From assembly GCA_937976375.1 (NCBI GenBank), contig CALJRU010000065.1, forward strand, positions 1 through 23,735: 23,735 bases of DNA, read 5' to 3'. Of this stretch, positions 23,734 through 23,735 are shown piece by piece. Under the pieces are notes generated by a model that did no database searches, was not told where the DNA came from, and saw only the letters and a list, made by a program, of their open reading frames with translations. Source of the DNA: an uncultured Peptococcaceae bacterium (GTDB lineage Bacteria > Bacillota > Peptococcia > Peptococcales > Peptococcaceae). Within the stretch, counting starts at the first letter, position 1, and every line of letters begins with the position of its first letter. Both the position numbers and the translations under genes were made by a program.

Positions 23734-23735
23734 GA

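Overview
The window is chromosomal DNA from a low-to-mid GC Firmicute (Bacillota). Evidence: a PolC-type replicase, a UPF0297/IreB - RuvX - DUF1292 cluster downstream of alaS, an Asp23-NusB-XseAB-IspA-Dxs-TlyA-NadK-ArgR-RecN cluster, strong purine-rich ribosome sites and extended -10 promoters. A single-chain pyruvate:ferredoxin oxidoreductase with very biased codons points to an anaerobe that metabolises pyruvate fermentatively. recN is followed by a terminator and an ECF sigma operon rather than spoIVB/spo0A, which fits a non-sporulating anaerobe such as a Negativicutes member, but the genus cannot be fixed from sequence reading alone. All 20 genes lie on the + strand.

Layout. (1) 2-5072: the 3' part of proS, then polC 16 bp later. 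(2) 5073-8943: an extended -10 promoter, nifJ alone, and a strong hairpin terminator. (3) 8944-12658: alaS, ireB, ruvX and a DUF1292 gene, tightly packed and closed by a terminator. (4) 12754-22398: an extended -10 promoter, then eleven closely spaced or overlapping genes (asp23-like, nusB, xseA, xseB, ispA, dxs, tlyA, an unnamed membrane PD-(D/E)XK protein, nadK, argR, recN), closed by a terminator. (5) 22399-23735: a two-gene operon for an ECF sigma factor and its probable membrane-anchored anti-sigma partner, followed by a hairpin at the window edge.

How the genes fit together. Regions 1 and 3 are information processing: two tRNA synthetases, the replicative polymerase, pre-16S rRNA maturation and a small regulator linked in enterococci to a Ser/Thr kinase. 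Region 2 is central energy metabolism. Region 4 mixes transcription antitermination, isoprenoid precursor synthesis (Dxs, IspA), NADP synthesis, arginine regulation and DNA repair (Exo VII, RecN). Region 5 is a signal-transduction cassette.

The most noteworthy finding is in polC. The 3'-5' exonuclease domain normally inserted in the PolC PHP domain is absent, cleanly and in frame. All nine canonical PHP metal ligands are present, including an Asp that is Asn in B. subtilis PolC as I remember it. This raises the possibility of a PolC that proofreads with its PHP domain or with a separate exonuclease. Second is an uncharacterised PD-(D/E)XK nuclease-like domain flanked by two membrane helices, between tlyA and nadK. 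No mobile elements, CRISPR arrays, tRNA or rRNA genes were seen, and no gene-free stretch exceeds 300 bases.
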